Assembly (NCBI GenBank): GCA_002293365.1
Contig: DBDD01000268.1
Coordinates: 1-21,844 of the forward strand
DNA: 21,844 bases
Reading direction: 5' to 3'
Source: Christensenella sp. UBA941
GTDB taxonomy: Bacteria; Bacillota; Clostridia; Christensenellales; UBA941
Shown here in pieces: positions 1 through 6,901 of the stretch (position 1 is the first letter of the stretch; every line of letters starts with the position of its first letter). Below the pieces are notes generated by a model. The model did not search any database, was not told where the DNA came from, and saw nothing but the letters and a program-made list of their open reading frames with translations. The position numbers and the translations under genes are program-made.

Positions 1-25
1 TGGGGCCTGATGAACTAACGAGCAT
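1..25 (-). CDS. Possible 5' end of a minus-strand gene cut by the window edge
   Basis: Read on the minus strand, AGGAGG lies six bases before an ATG whose first base is position 25. The frame stays open to the window edge (Met-Leu-Val-Ser-Ser-Ser-Gly-Pro). A TATAAT hexamer on the same strand (plus positions 57-62) could be its -10 box. Only eight codons are visible, so the product cannot be identified. The ribosome binding site is the main support. Confidence 0.35.
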
Positions 26-149
26 CCGCCGCCTCCTGATGTTAAATGCTTGTTTTATTATAACAGCTTAGGGGGAAAGTACAAGGCGGATACGTTTTCA
101 TGCGCTATGAACTATTTTGCGTATAATCTTCAAAATCAAGTCTATAACA

Positions 150-180
150 TTGACAAACAGCGCATAATATGCGTATTATG
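150..180 (+). promoter_or_regulatory. Sigma-A-type promoter of the RloA/RloB pair with an overlapping inverted repeat
   Basis: TTGACA (150-155) is a perfect -35 box; TATTAT (174-179) is the -10 with an 18-base spacer. The sequence CATAATA-TGCG-TATTATG (163-180) is a perfect 7-base inverted repeat that covers the -10 box, which is where a repressor operator would be expected. The promoter is seen directly; the operator role is inference. Confidence 0.65.
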
Positions 181-222
181 AATTAGATTTTGCGCGTTAT
201 TCGCAAAATGGAGGCAGATACT

Positions 223-1545
223 ATGTTGCTAGAATTTCGAGCTAAAAACTACAAATCTTTCTGCGACGAGATGGTGTTTTCGATGGCGCCCGCGCAAAAG
301 CAAAAGGGGCTGGACTATAGTATCCTTTCGATGAAGGGCGGAGCAAAGACCTATAAGGGCTTGTGTTCGTCGGTTGTGTATGGGCCGAACGCTTCTGGGA
401 AAACGAATATTATTAGCGCAATGGATACGTTTAAGCAGATTGTGCTTAGGGGGCATATTAGGAATGAGAAGGTAGCCACCTCTTTAAATTTTGCAGCATA
501 TGCATTAGAGCTAGTACCTAATGCTTTTTCAGCCAATCCAGAACCGCTCAACATGAGCATCAAGTTTATTGAAGATGAACTCAAAATCGAGTATTCCTTC
601 ACTGCTGATCTTGGAGAATTTGTAAATCCGCTTGGATACAGGAGAATTCTTGCTGAAAGTTTACGAGTTAACAATGAGATGGTTTTTCAACGCAAAGAAA
701 CTCTGCGTATTTATAGACTTTCCTCAATCGAAGAATATTTAAACGACACTCTACGCGAAAACTTTGATGCTGCTAAGAATTTATCTGTAGGAGGACTGAT
801 TGAACAAGAGTTGTTCTTAATGAACGGGTTTAGAAATTTGTTTGCTTCTAAACTTGTAAGAGTGATAACAGCTTGGCTTAAAGATAAGTTCGATCTAGTA
901 TATCGCGCAGACCAGCTTGAATTGGCTGCCGAAGCAGAAGACGGCATGAGATTGTATACTCATGGTCCTCTTAACGACGCATTAAAAGAAGCATTTAACG
1001 TATCGAATACAATTGGTTATTATGATTCTAAAGACGAAAACGGAACGACTTTGATTTCCTTTGTTGCTGATAATGGACAGAAAGGAATTAAGGCGGAGGT
1101 TTTCGAATCATACGGTACCCTTCGATTCGCGACAGCTGTTTACCCATTAGTAGAAAATGCGCTTAAAACCGGCGGTACCCTCGTCGTCGACGAATTCGAC
1201 GCCTCAATTCACCCGATGGTGCTCATGAACATAATTAAGATATTTCATAACAACGAAATCAACAAAAACGGCGCGCAGCTAATCTTCAATACGCACAATC
1301 CGATCTTCCTGAACTCCAGCCTCTTCCGACGCGATGAAATCAAGTTCGTCGAGCGCAACGAGGAAACGAATTGCAGCGAGGTATATTCGTTGTCCGATTT
1401 TCGCACCTCCGGCAAGTACGGCGTTCGCAAGACGGACGACTATATGAAAAACTATTTTGTGAATCGATACGGGGCAATTAAAGACGTCGATCTTTCAGAG
1501 CATTTTTTGAGCAACATGGAGCAGGATCAAGAAGAGGTGCAATAA
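223..1545 (+). CDS. rloA: RloA/AbiLi-type AAA family ATPase (anti-phage module)
   Basis: This 440-residue ATPase belongs to the AAA15/RloA (AbiLi) group, whose members pair with RloB-type proteins in abortive-infection and restriction-linked loci. The ATP-binding core is complete: N-terminal FRAKNYKSF typical of SMC/RecF-like ATPases, Walker A GPNASGKT (residues 54-61), Walker B VVDEFD ending near residue 326, and a switch histidine in FNTHNP (His358). I chose ATG at 223 because GGAGG (210-214) lies eight bases before it; a TTG at 190 would place that site inside the gene. Its stop codon overlaps the rloB start by one base (TAATG), so the two are translationally coupled. The middle (roughly 480-1140) is visibly more AT-rich (37% G+C in 721-780) than the 3' end (53% in 1321-1380), suggesting a variable central insert. 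The family call is firm; the mechanism of these systems is not settled. Confidence 0.85.
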   Translation: MLLEFRAKNYKSFCDEMVFSMAPAQKQKGLDYSILSMKGGAKTYKGLCSSVVYGPNASGKTNIISAMDTFKQIVLRGHIRNEKVATSLNFAAYALELVPNAFSANPEPLNMSIKFIEDELKIEYSFTADLGEFVNPLGYRRILAESLRVNNEMVFQRKETLRIYRLSSIEEYLNDTLRENFDAAKNLSVGGLIEQELFLMNGFRNLFASKLVRVITAWLKDKFDLVYRADQLELAAEAEDGMRLYTHGPLNDALKEAFNVSNTIGYYDSKDENGTTLISFVADNGQKGIKAEVFESYGTLRFATAVYPLVENALKTGGTLVVDEFDASIHPMVLMNIIKIFHNNEINKNGAQLIFNTHNPIFLNSSLFRRDEIKFVERNEETNCSEVYSLSDFRTSGKYGVRKTDDYMKNYFVNRYGAIKDVDLSEHFLSNMEQDQEEVQ

Positions 1546-2248
1546 TGGGCATACGCAACTCAAAGCCTTTTATCCGGTACTTTTCAGTCGAGGGCGAAAC
1601 TGAAAAATGGTATCTCGACTGGCTAGAAAAGCAAATCAACGCTTATTCCAACTTAGATTTTAACGTAAAACTTGAAAGCCGGGTAAAGACCAATCCTGTC
1701 CGCTTCGTTAAAGGGCTTTCATTTTTGCCCGATAAAGCCGAGCTCATACATATTTGCGATTACGAAGGCAGCACGGACGAAAACATCAAGCGTTTTAAAT
1801 TAGCGGTTTTAAATTAGCCCTTGACAGGATTACAGAGGCTAGAAACATAGTCAACGATACGAAAACTCGTAAAAATTGGTGTACATACGCTCTGGCGTAT
1901 AGCAATCTGTCGTTCGAGCTATGGCTCTTATTACACAGAGAGGATTATCGCGGCTCGCATGCCCATTGCGATCAATACTGGCCTAAGCTACAGTCAGTTT
2001 ATGGATTAACCGTTCAATCACTCGAAAAATATAAAAAGGAGGAGAACTTCAAATCGCAAGTCTTGGACAAGCTCACTCTACCCGATGTCTTCAAGGCCAT
2101 CGAGCGAGCCGAAAAAATCGAACAGGCCAACCTACGCGATTACTCGCCGGAGAACCACAACGGTTTTCAGTACTTCGCCAAAAACCCATCTATCTCATTA
2201 CACGTACCAATACGGGTGCTTTTGCGCGAATGCGGATTTATAAACTAG
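1545..2248 (+). pseudogene. rloB: RloB/AbiLii-type protein, disrupted by a 14-base tandem duplication
   Basis: RloB-family proteins carry a TOPRIM-like N-terminal part and act with the RloA ATPase. Frame one reads ExxTE in FSVEGETEKWY and an acidic CDYE motif, then hits TAG at 1815-1817 after 90 residues. The core GTTTTAAATTAGC occurs twice, at 1792-1804 and 1806-1818, with a 14-base period. Removing one 14-base copy fuses the fragment to an open frame running to TAG at 2246-2248. That frame reads LALDRITEARN and then SFELWLLLH, a conserved RloB signature, giving an intact protein of 229 residues. No other stop is present in the rejoined frame. The protein is therefore probably off in this copy, either as a recent pseudogene or as a state reversible by slippage between the direct repeats. 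A sequencing indel is less likely because the lesion is a clean duplication. Confidence 0.85.
1792..1818 (+). repeat. 14-base-period direct repeat that breaks rloB
   Basis: Two identical 13-base copies (1792-1804 and 1806-1818) are separated by a single G. The duplicated unit length, 14, is not a multiple of three, so it shifts frame and brings in a TAG. Loss of one unit restores the downstream RloB frame. Confidence 0.9.
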
Positions 2249-2346
2249 TATTATTTTCCCCACCCGCCCCCTCTCTCCCCAGCTCTCTCCATACTAAGCG
2301 CCCGTCGCCCCGCCAGATATTTTTTCCCGAAAGCCGCGCTTTTCCT

Positions 2347-2375
2347 TTGCCTTTGTCCACAATCTTTGTTATGAT
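2347..2375 (+). promoter_or_regulatory. dnaA promoter with a DnaA box in its spacer
   Basis: TTGCCT (2347-2352, 4 of 6 to consensus) and TATGAT (2370-2375, with an extended TG at 2367-2368) are 17 bases apart. The spacer holds TTGTCCACA (2353-2361), one mismatch from the canonical DnaA box TTATCCACA. DnaA binding there would block RNA polymerase, as in the autoregulation known for dnaA promoters in other bacteria; that role here is inferred. Confidence 0.6.
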
Positions 2376-2461
2376 AGTGGTTACGATGTGGATGCCTGTT
2401 TAAGCGCATGTGTGCATAACTACGTTTTTGTAAGCAAAAGCGGGGGTATACCTGTGGATTT
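2353..2461. promoter_or_regulatory. DnaA-box-like cluster upstream of dnaA
   Basis: Four 9-mers resemble TTATCCACA: TTGTCCACA on plus (2353-2361, one mismatch) and three read on minus: GCATCCACA (2388-2396, two mismatches), TTATGCACA (2411-2419, one mismatch) and AAATCCACA (2453-2461, two mismatches). This may be the dnaA-side part of a bipartite origin or only an autoregulatory region. Nearby, 2258-2290 is a long pyrimidine-rich run on the plus strand with no gene. Confidence 0.5.
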
Positions 2462-2491
2462 TCGGGCCGCACGGTTGGGGGGTATTGGGCT

Positions 2492-3805
2492 TTGACGCCA
2501 GCGGAAGAACTATGGTCTCGCGCCGTAAAGGTGCTTAAGTCGGAGATGCCTCCGGTCAGCTTCGATAATTGGGTACGGGACTTAAAGCCCGTATTTTTAG
2601 ACGAAAGCACGCTCGTGCTCGTCGCGGACAGCGTAGTAAAGCGCAATACGCTGCGCTCGCGCTATCAGCCGGATATAGACACGGCGCTGCGCTTTTGCTC
2701 CGGCAAGGAGTTCGGAGCGCTGTTCATAATCGAATCCGAGCGCAACAACTACGAGCGGCACGAACCGGAGGCCCCAAAAGGGCCGAAAACTTTGAACGCG
2801 CGCTATACGTTCGATACGTTTGTCATAGGCTCCTCCAACCGCTTCGCGCACGCGGGCGCTTTGGCCGTAGCGGAAAACCCGTCGAATGCCTACAACCCGC
2901 TTTTCCTCTACTCCGGCGTCGGGCTGGGGAAAACGCATCTCATGCACGCTATCGGACACTATGTATACGTTCAAAACCCCGCGCTGCGCGTCATGTACGT
3001 AACGGGCGAGGTCTTTACAAACGAGCTGATCGCCGCGATACAGTCGGGCCGCAACGTCGAATTCCGCGACAGGTACCGCAACGTCGATCTGCTGCTCGTT
3101 GACGACGTACAGTTTATAGAGGGCAAAGAATCCACACAGGAGGAATTTTTCCACACTTTCAACACCTTGCACGGGGGAAATAAACAGATCGTCATTACGT
3201 CGGACAAGCCGCCCAAGCAAATGTCCACACTAGAAGAGCGATTGCGCTCGCGCTTTGAATGGGGGCTTATTGCCGATATCCAGCCGCCGGATCTCGAAAC
3301 GCGCATAGCTATCCTGCGCAAAAAGGCCGAATCCGCCGGCGTAACGTGTACAAACGACGCGCTCGGGCTTATCGCCTCCAAGATCGAAAGCAATATCCGC
3401 GAGCTCGAAGGTACGCTTACGCGCATAATCGCCTACTCGCGCCTGACGAACAAACCCCTTTCCTACGAACTCGCCGAGGAGGCTTTGAAGGACTTTTTCC
3501 CCAGCACGTCGCGCAAGCATATTTCGCCCGAGTTCATCATGGACGTCGTTTCAGCTTACTATAAGGTCTCTGTCGCCGATCTTACAGGTAAAAAGCGCTC
3601 CCGCGATATTACGCTTCCCCGCCAAATCGCCATGTATCTATGCCGCGATATTATCGACATGTCGCTGCCGAAGATCGGCGAAGCGTTCGGCGGGCGCGAC
3701 CATACGACGGTCATGTACGGCACAAACAAAATCGCGGACGACTTGGCCGCCTCGCCGCGGTTCCGCACGGAAATGGAAGACTTGATCAAGCGCATTTTCG
3801 ATTGA
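2492..3805 (+). CDS. dnaA: Chromosomal replication initiator protein DnaA
   Basis: DnaA binds DnaA boxes at oriC and, with ATP, opens the DNA and recruits the replicative helicase. All domains are visible in 437 residues: domain I (LWSRAVKVLK...SFDNWV, residues 7-27), a short linker, the AAA+ domain with Walker A GVGLGKT (142-148) and Walker B LLVDDVQ (Asp204-Asp205), and a C-terminal helix-turn-helix with the GGRDHTTVMYG signature. The start is TTG at 2492: the frame has no ATG or GTG between an upstream TAA (2417-2419) and domain I, and a G-run at 2477-2482 gives only a weak ribosome binding site. dnaA is normally followed by dnaN; here a ferredoxin follows, and dnaN/recF lie about 8 kb away on the opposite strand. 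The length is slightly below the usual 440-460. Confidence 0.97.
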   Translation: MTPAEELWSRAVKVLKSEMPPVSFDNWVRDLKPVFLDESTLVLVADSVVKRNTLRSRYQPDIDTALRFCSGKEFGALFIIESERNNYERHEPEAPKGPKTLNARYTFDTFVIGSSNRFAHAGALAVAENPSNAYNPLFLYSGVGLGKTHLMHAIGHYVYVQNPALRVMYVTGEVFTNELIAAIQSGRNVEFRDRYRNVDLLLVDDVQFIEGKESTQEEFFHTFNTLHGGNKQIVITSDKPPKQMSTLEERLRSRFEWGLIADIQPPDLETRIAILRKKAESAGVTCTNDALGLIASKIESNIRELEGTLTRIIAYSRLTNKPLSYELAEEALKDFFPSTSRKHISPEFIMDVVSAYYKVSVADLTGKKRSRDITLPRQIAMYLCRDIIDMSLPKIGEAFGGRDHTTVMYGTNKIADDLAASPRFRTEMEDLIKRIFD

Positions 3806-3812
3806 ATAGTTC

Positions 3813-3840
3813 TTGCATTTACTCGCGTCTTTGATATAAT
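3813..3840 (+). promoter_or_regulatory. Promoter of the ferredoxin gene
   Basis: TTGCAT (3813-3818) and a perfect TATAAT (3835-3840) are 16 bases apart, with the extended -10 dinucleotide TG at 3832-3833. It lies just after the dnaA stop, so the ferredoxin has its own promoter. Confidence 0.7.
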
Positions 3841-3875
3841 AGCCAAAAAGCCAAAAGCTTATTAGGGGGTAAACA

Positions 3876-4040
3876 ATGTACATAATTACCGACGATTGCA
3901 TCAGCTGCGGCGCTTGCGTTAGCGAATGCCCGGTCGAGGCCATTTCCGAAGGCGCCACGAAATACGAAATCTCCGACGCCTGTATCGATTGCGGTTCTTG
4001 CGCGGGCGTATGCCCTGTCGACGCTCCAAAACCGGAATAA
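3876..4040 (+). CDS. 2[4Fe-4S] ferredoxin, clostridial type
   Basis: A 54-residue electron carrier. It has two complete CxxCxxCxxxCP motifs (Cys8-11-14-18 and Cys36-39-42-46), each expected to hold three ligands of one [4Fe-4S] cluster and one of the other. The length and the MYIITDDCISCGAC start match small clostridial 2[4Fe-4S] ferredoxins of about 55 residues. A G-rich ribosome binding site (3864-3869) lies six bases before the ATG. It sits between its own promoter and a clear terminator, so it is probably monocistronic. It implies low-potential anaerobic electron transfer in the cytoplasm; the redox partners cannot be told from this window. Confidence 0.95.
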   Translation: MYIITDDCISCGACVSECPVEAISEGATKYEISDACIDCGSCAGVCPVDAPKPE

Positions 4041-4076
4041 ACCGCGTCCGGCTTGTCCATAGCCAAATATTTAGAT

Positions 4077-4105
4077 ATCCGGCTCCTTATGGCCGGATTT
4101 TCTTT
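4077..4105 (+). terminator. Rho-independent terminator after the ferredoxin gene
   Basis: The stem ATCCGGC (4077-4083) pairs perfectly with GCCGGAT (4092-4098) around an 8-base loop, followed by TTTTCTTT. Its distal end overlaps the -35 of the next promoter. Confidence 0.8.
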
Positions 4106-4132
4106 GCTATTCTGAAAAATATAAGCTATAAT
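4104..4132 (+). promoter_or_regulatory. Promoter of the fumarase operon
   Basis: TTGCTA (4104-4109) and a perfect TATAAT (4127-4132) are 17 bases apart. A small AGGGG/CCCCT hairpin (4161-4174) follows in the leader. Confidence 0.65.
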
Positions 4133-4202
4133 AATCCTGTTATTATTTTCATGCTTTTCAAGGGGTACTCCCCTGGCCCAGCGTCATAGAAGGGTGGTTC
4201 TT

Positions 4203-5042
4203 ATGCGAAATATCGCCGTCTCCGAAATTGGCAAATATGTCGAAACGCTCCTCGTAGAGGCCTGCTGCGAGCTGCCCAAGCGCGTGGAAGAGGCGCTGAT
4301 AAAAGCGCTCAATACCGAGCGCGGCGAACACGCACAAGATGTTCTCGAACAAATAATCGAAAACGCGCATCTCGCGTGGGAGATGAAGCGCCCTATTTGC
4401 CAGGATACGGGCATGGCCGTGGTATTCCTTGAAGTAGGCCAAGACGTACATTTTACCGGCGGCGATTTAACCGCGGCCGTAAACGACGGCGTACGGCGCG
4501 CATATACCCAAAACTACCTGCGCCGCTCCGTGCTCGACCCTCTGACCCGCCAAAACACGCACGACAACGCGCCTGCCGTACTGCACGTCTCTATCGAGCC
4601 GGGCGCGCGCGTGCGCATACGCGTCGCCCCAAAGGGCTTCGGCTGCGAAAATACGAGCGCGCTAAAGATGCTTCCGCCCTCCGCCGGAATCGAGGGCATA
4701 AAGGATTTTGTCGTTGAAACGGTCAAAAACGCCGGTTCAAACGCTTGCCCGCCGTTGGTAATAGGCGTTGGCATCGGCGGCACGATGGAAAAGGCGGCGA
4801 TTTTAGCCAAGCGCGAGCTGCTGCGGCCGCTAACGCGCCCCGCCGAAAGCGAACAAACGGAAAAGCTAGAGCGCGAGCTGCTAGAGCGTATAAACGCGCT
4901 AGGCATAGGCCCAATGGGCCTGGGCGGCGATACGACGGCTCTAGCCGTACTCGTCGCGACGCATCCGACGCACATCGCGGGCTTGCCCGTGGCGGTAAAT
5001 ATCCAATGCCACGCGGCCAGACATAAGGAGTGGACGCTATGA
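4203..5042 (+). CDS. fumA: Class I fumarate hydratase, alpha (N-terminal) subunit
   Basis: With the next gene this encodes a two-subunit [4Fe-4S] class I fumarase interconverting fumarate and L-malate; close relatives act on L-tartrate, so substrate is assigned by family only. The 279 residues match the usual alpha-subunit length. Cys66 (RPICQDTGM), Cys182 (NACPPLVIG) and Cys269 (IQCHA) have the spacing expected for the three cluster ligands. GFGCENTS (145-152) and GVGIGGTMEKA are further family signatures. ATG at 4203 is preferred because AGGG lies eight bases upstream; the GTG at 4194 overlaps that site. The stop overlaps the beta-subunit start (ATGA). The promoter follows the ferredoxin terminator, so regulation is separate from ferredoxin. 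The cluster type is oxygen-sensitive, which fits an anaerobe. Confidence 0.93.
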   Translation: MRNIAVSEIGKYVETLLVEACCELPKRVEEALIKALNTERGEHAQDVLEQIIENAHLAWEMKRPICQDTGMAVVFLEVGQDVHFTGGDLTAAVNDGVRRAYTQNYLRRSVLDPLTRQNTHDNAPAVLHVSIEPGARVRIRVAPKGFGCENTSALKMLPPSAGIEGIKDFVVETVKNAGSNACPPLVIGVGIGGTMEKAAILAKRELLRPLTRPAESEQTEKLERELLERINALGIGPMGLGGDTTALAVLVATHPTHIAGLPVAVNIQCHAARHKEWTL

Positions 5043-5581
5043 ACGAACAAAAACCTCCCATACGCTTAAATGTTCCATTCGACAAGGAAGCCCCGAAGAA
5101 GCTGCGCGCCGGCGAGCGCGTATTGCTATCGGGCGAAATCTATACCGCGCGGGATGCCGCGCACAAGCGCATAACCGAATCGCTCCGTCAAGGCGGCCGC
5201 CCGCCGTTCCCTCTACAAGATGCGTGTATCTACTATACCGGGCCTTGCCCCGCCGCCCCGGGTGAAATTATCGGCCCGTGCGGCCCGACGACTAGCGGAC
5301 GTATGGACGCGTATACGCCGCAGCTTCTGGCAAGAGGCCTAACGGGCATGATTGGCAAGGGCAAGCGCTCACAGGCCGTAAAACACGAGATAAAGCAAAG
5401 GGGCGCGGTATACTTCGCTATCACAGGCGGTGTGGCGCTGCTCGTCGCGCAGCACGTGCTCAAATGCGAACTGGTAGCGTTTAAAGACTTAGGGCCGGAA
5501 GCCGTATATAAGCTTACTGTGAACGAGCTGCCTGTAATAGTCGCGGTGGACGCGGCGGGGAAGGATGTTTATGAGCGATAG
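5039..5581 (+). CDS. fumB: Class I fumarate hydratase, beta (C-terminal) subunit
   Basis: This is the beta-subunit partner of the preceding gene; together they equal the single-chain class I fumarase, with the active site at the interface. The 180-residue protein shows the family signatures: GEIYTARDAAHKRI near the N-terminus, GPTTSGRMDAYTP, a GLTGMIGKGKRS glycine/lysine motif and AVYFAITGGVALL. ATG at 5039 overlaps the alpha stop by four bases and has AAGGAG eight bases before it; the GTG at 5030 is part of that site. Translation of the two subunits is coupled, as expected for equal stoichiometry. No strong terminator follows: the TCTGCT/AGCAGA hairpin at 5591-5609 has no T-run. Confidence 0.93.
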   Translation: MNEQKPPIRLNVPFDKEAPKKLRAGERVLLSGEIYTARDAAHKRITESLRQGGRPPFPLQDACIYYTGPCPAAPGEIIGPCGPTTSGRMDAYTPQLLARGLTGMIGKGKRSQAVKHEIKQRGAVYFAITGGVALLVAQHVLKCELVAFKDLGPEAVYKLTVNELPVIVAVDAAGKDVYER

Positions 5582-5590
5582 AATAAAAAT

Positions 5591-5667
5591 TCTGCTTCAT
5601 TCGAGCAGACGCAATTAATTGCGGCAATACATCGCCTTGCTCCATTTTTAGCTGCGATTAATTAATC
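5591..5667. promoter_or_regulatory. Hairpin and two AT-rich palindromes upstream of the deaminase operon
   Basis: Between fumB and the deaminase lie a 6-base hairpin (5591-5596 with 5604-5609), the perfect 14-base palindrome CGCAATTAATTGCG (5610-5623) and the perfect 12-base palindrome GATTAATTAATC (5656-5667). The two palindromes share an ATTAAT-rich core and stand 46 bases apart, like paired operator half-sets. No function is proven. Confidence 0.4.
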
Positions 5668-5679
5668 AATTTGATATTG

Positions 5680-5708
5680 TAGACGCCCTAGCATATTGCT
5701 GGTATACT
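5680..5708 (+). promoter_or_regulatory. Extended -10 promoter of the deaminase/zinc-ribbon operon
   Basis: TATACT (5703-5708) preceded by TGG (5700-5702) makes an extended -10. TAGACG (5680-5685, 4 of 6) is 17 bases upstream. The ribosome binding site AGAGGG (5718-5723) begins within about ten bases of the expected transcription start, leaving a very short leader. Confidence 0.6.
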
Positions 5709-5731
5709 TTGATTATTAGAGGGTATCGTTA

Positions 5732-6901
5732 ATGAAAGATCGCATTGTCATAGGCTTGACAGGTCCTTTCGGGAGCGGTTGCTCTTATTTAGCTAGGGAG
5801 CACATAGTCCCTTGCGGGTATGAGTATATTTCTTTGTCCGATATATTGAGAGAGGAATGCAGTAAACGCTGGCCTGACGAAAATATATCTGATCGATCTA
5901 ATTTACAGAACCTTGGTAATCGCACAAGAAAAGAGAATCATTATAATTTTCTGGCGGAACTCGCTAGCCAAAAGATTATTGATAGCGATAATAAGTGCTT
6001 TGTTGTCGACAGCATCAGAAATACCGCCGAAATTGAACTCCTAAAAAATATTGAAGGCCGATTTTTCCTTTTGGCAACATGGGCTGACGAAGAGACTAGA
6101 TGGAAGCGCGTTGAAGACATTTATAAAGGCAATAGGCAAAATTTTGCCATTGACGAAAAGCGTGATAGAGATGAAGAACTTGAAGAAGGTCAACAGGTAT
6201 CCTTGTGCTATAAGTTGGCAGATATCGTTGTTATTAACAACAAAAAGCTCCATAAAAATAACACCGATTATATAACGCAAAAGGCTCTGATCGAAAAATA
6301 TTTAAAAATTATCAAAGGGGAAATTCCTTATGTTCCTAATGAGATGGAATCCCTAATGGCAGTAGCGTATGCGACAAGTATGAGGTCATCATGCTTTAAA
6401 AGAAAAGTGGGGGCGATTCTTGTTGATGATGAGGGCAATGTTTTTAGCTCTGGTTACAACGAAGTTCCAAGCAGCAGTTCCTCCTGCAAATCGGAGTATG
6501 CCGAATGTTATCGTTCGATAATACGTAAGGATTTTGCCAAGAAAGTTGTTGAAGTGATTGAAGAACAAGAAAAGGCAGAAACAATAATTACTGAATTCAA
6601 TAAAGCTTTCAAAGTCTTGGAATACTGTAGGGCGTTACATGCAGAGGAAAATGCTATTCTAAATGTTGCTCGCAATGGAAGTTCTATGTCTTTGAAATCC
6701 TCTAAGCTCTATACGACAACCTTTCCTTGTAATTTGTGCGCGAATAAAATATCTGAAGTAGGTATTGCGCAAATTATTTATTCCGAACCTTATCCTCAGA
6801 AAGAAGCTAAAGATATTTTGGATTCAAAGGAAGTTAAGCAAAAGCAATTTTATGGTATAACGCATTATGGATATTTTAGATTGATGGAGGTAGTTAAATG
6901 A
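5732..6901 (+). CDS. AvcD-like defence protein: P-loop domain fused to a deoxycytidylate deaminase
   Basis: The protein (389 residues) joins an N-terminal nucleotide-kinase-like P-loop domain (1-195) to a C-terminal zinc-dependent dCMP deaminase domain (about 205-389). This is the architecture of AvcD and related anti-phage deaminases, which deplete dC nucleotides during infection. In the deaminase, His303-Ala-Glu305 (HAEENAI) plus Cys333 and Cys336 (PCNLC) give the zinc ligands and catalytic Glu. The P-loop reads GPFGSGCS (11-18): Cys17 stands where Walker A has Lys, so ATP hydrolysis may be altered. Its coding sequence is AT-rich (32% G+C in 6241-6300) against about 62% in the fumarase genes, a sign of transfer. 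It overlaps the next gene by four bases (ATGA). A housekeeping dCMP deaminase is the alternative, but those are about 150-190 residues and lack the P-loop domain. Confidence 0.82.
   Translation: MKDRIVIGLTGPFGSGCSYLAREHIVPCGYEYISLSDILREECSKRWPDENISDRSNLQNLGNRTRKENHYNFLAELASQKIIDSDNKCFVVDSIRNTAEIELLKNIEGRFFLLATWADEETRWKRVEDIYKGNRQNFAIDEKRDRDEELEEGQQVSLCYKLADIVVINNKKLHKNNTDYITQKALIEKYLKIIKGEIPYVPNEMESLMAVAYATSMRSSCFKRKVGAILVDDEGNVFSSGYNEVPSSSSSCKSEYAECYRSIIRKDFAKKVVEVIEEQEKAETIITEFNKAFKVLEYCRALHAEENAILNVARNGSSMSLKSSKLYTTTFPCNLCANKISEVGIAQIIYSEPYPQKEAKDILDSKEVKQKQFYGITHYGYFRLMEVVK

Noticed and set aside
1815..1817. Programmed frameshifting as the explanation of the rloB break
   Set aside because: The lesion is an exact 14-base duplication with stops in the original frame, not a slippery heptamer with a stimulatory structure.
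2251..2646. 131-codon minus-strand frame antisense to the dnaA start
   Set aside because: It overlaps the well-supported dnaA gene, and low-complexity pyrimidine-rich DNA explains the lack of stops.
2569..3102. 177-codon plus-strand frame inside dnaA
   Set aside because: Arg/Ala-rich out-of-frame translation of a GC-rich gene, with no motifs.
5591..5609. Hairpin after fumB as a rho-independent terminator
   Set aside because: The stem is only six base pairs and no T-run follows; left as an unassigned structure.
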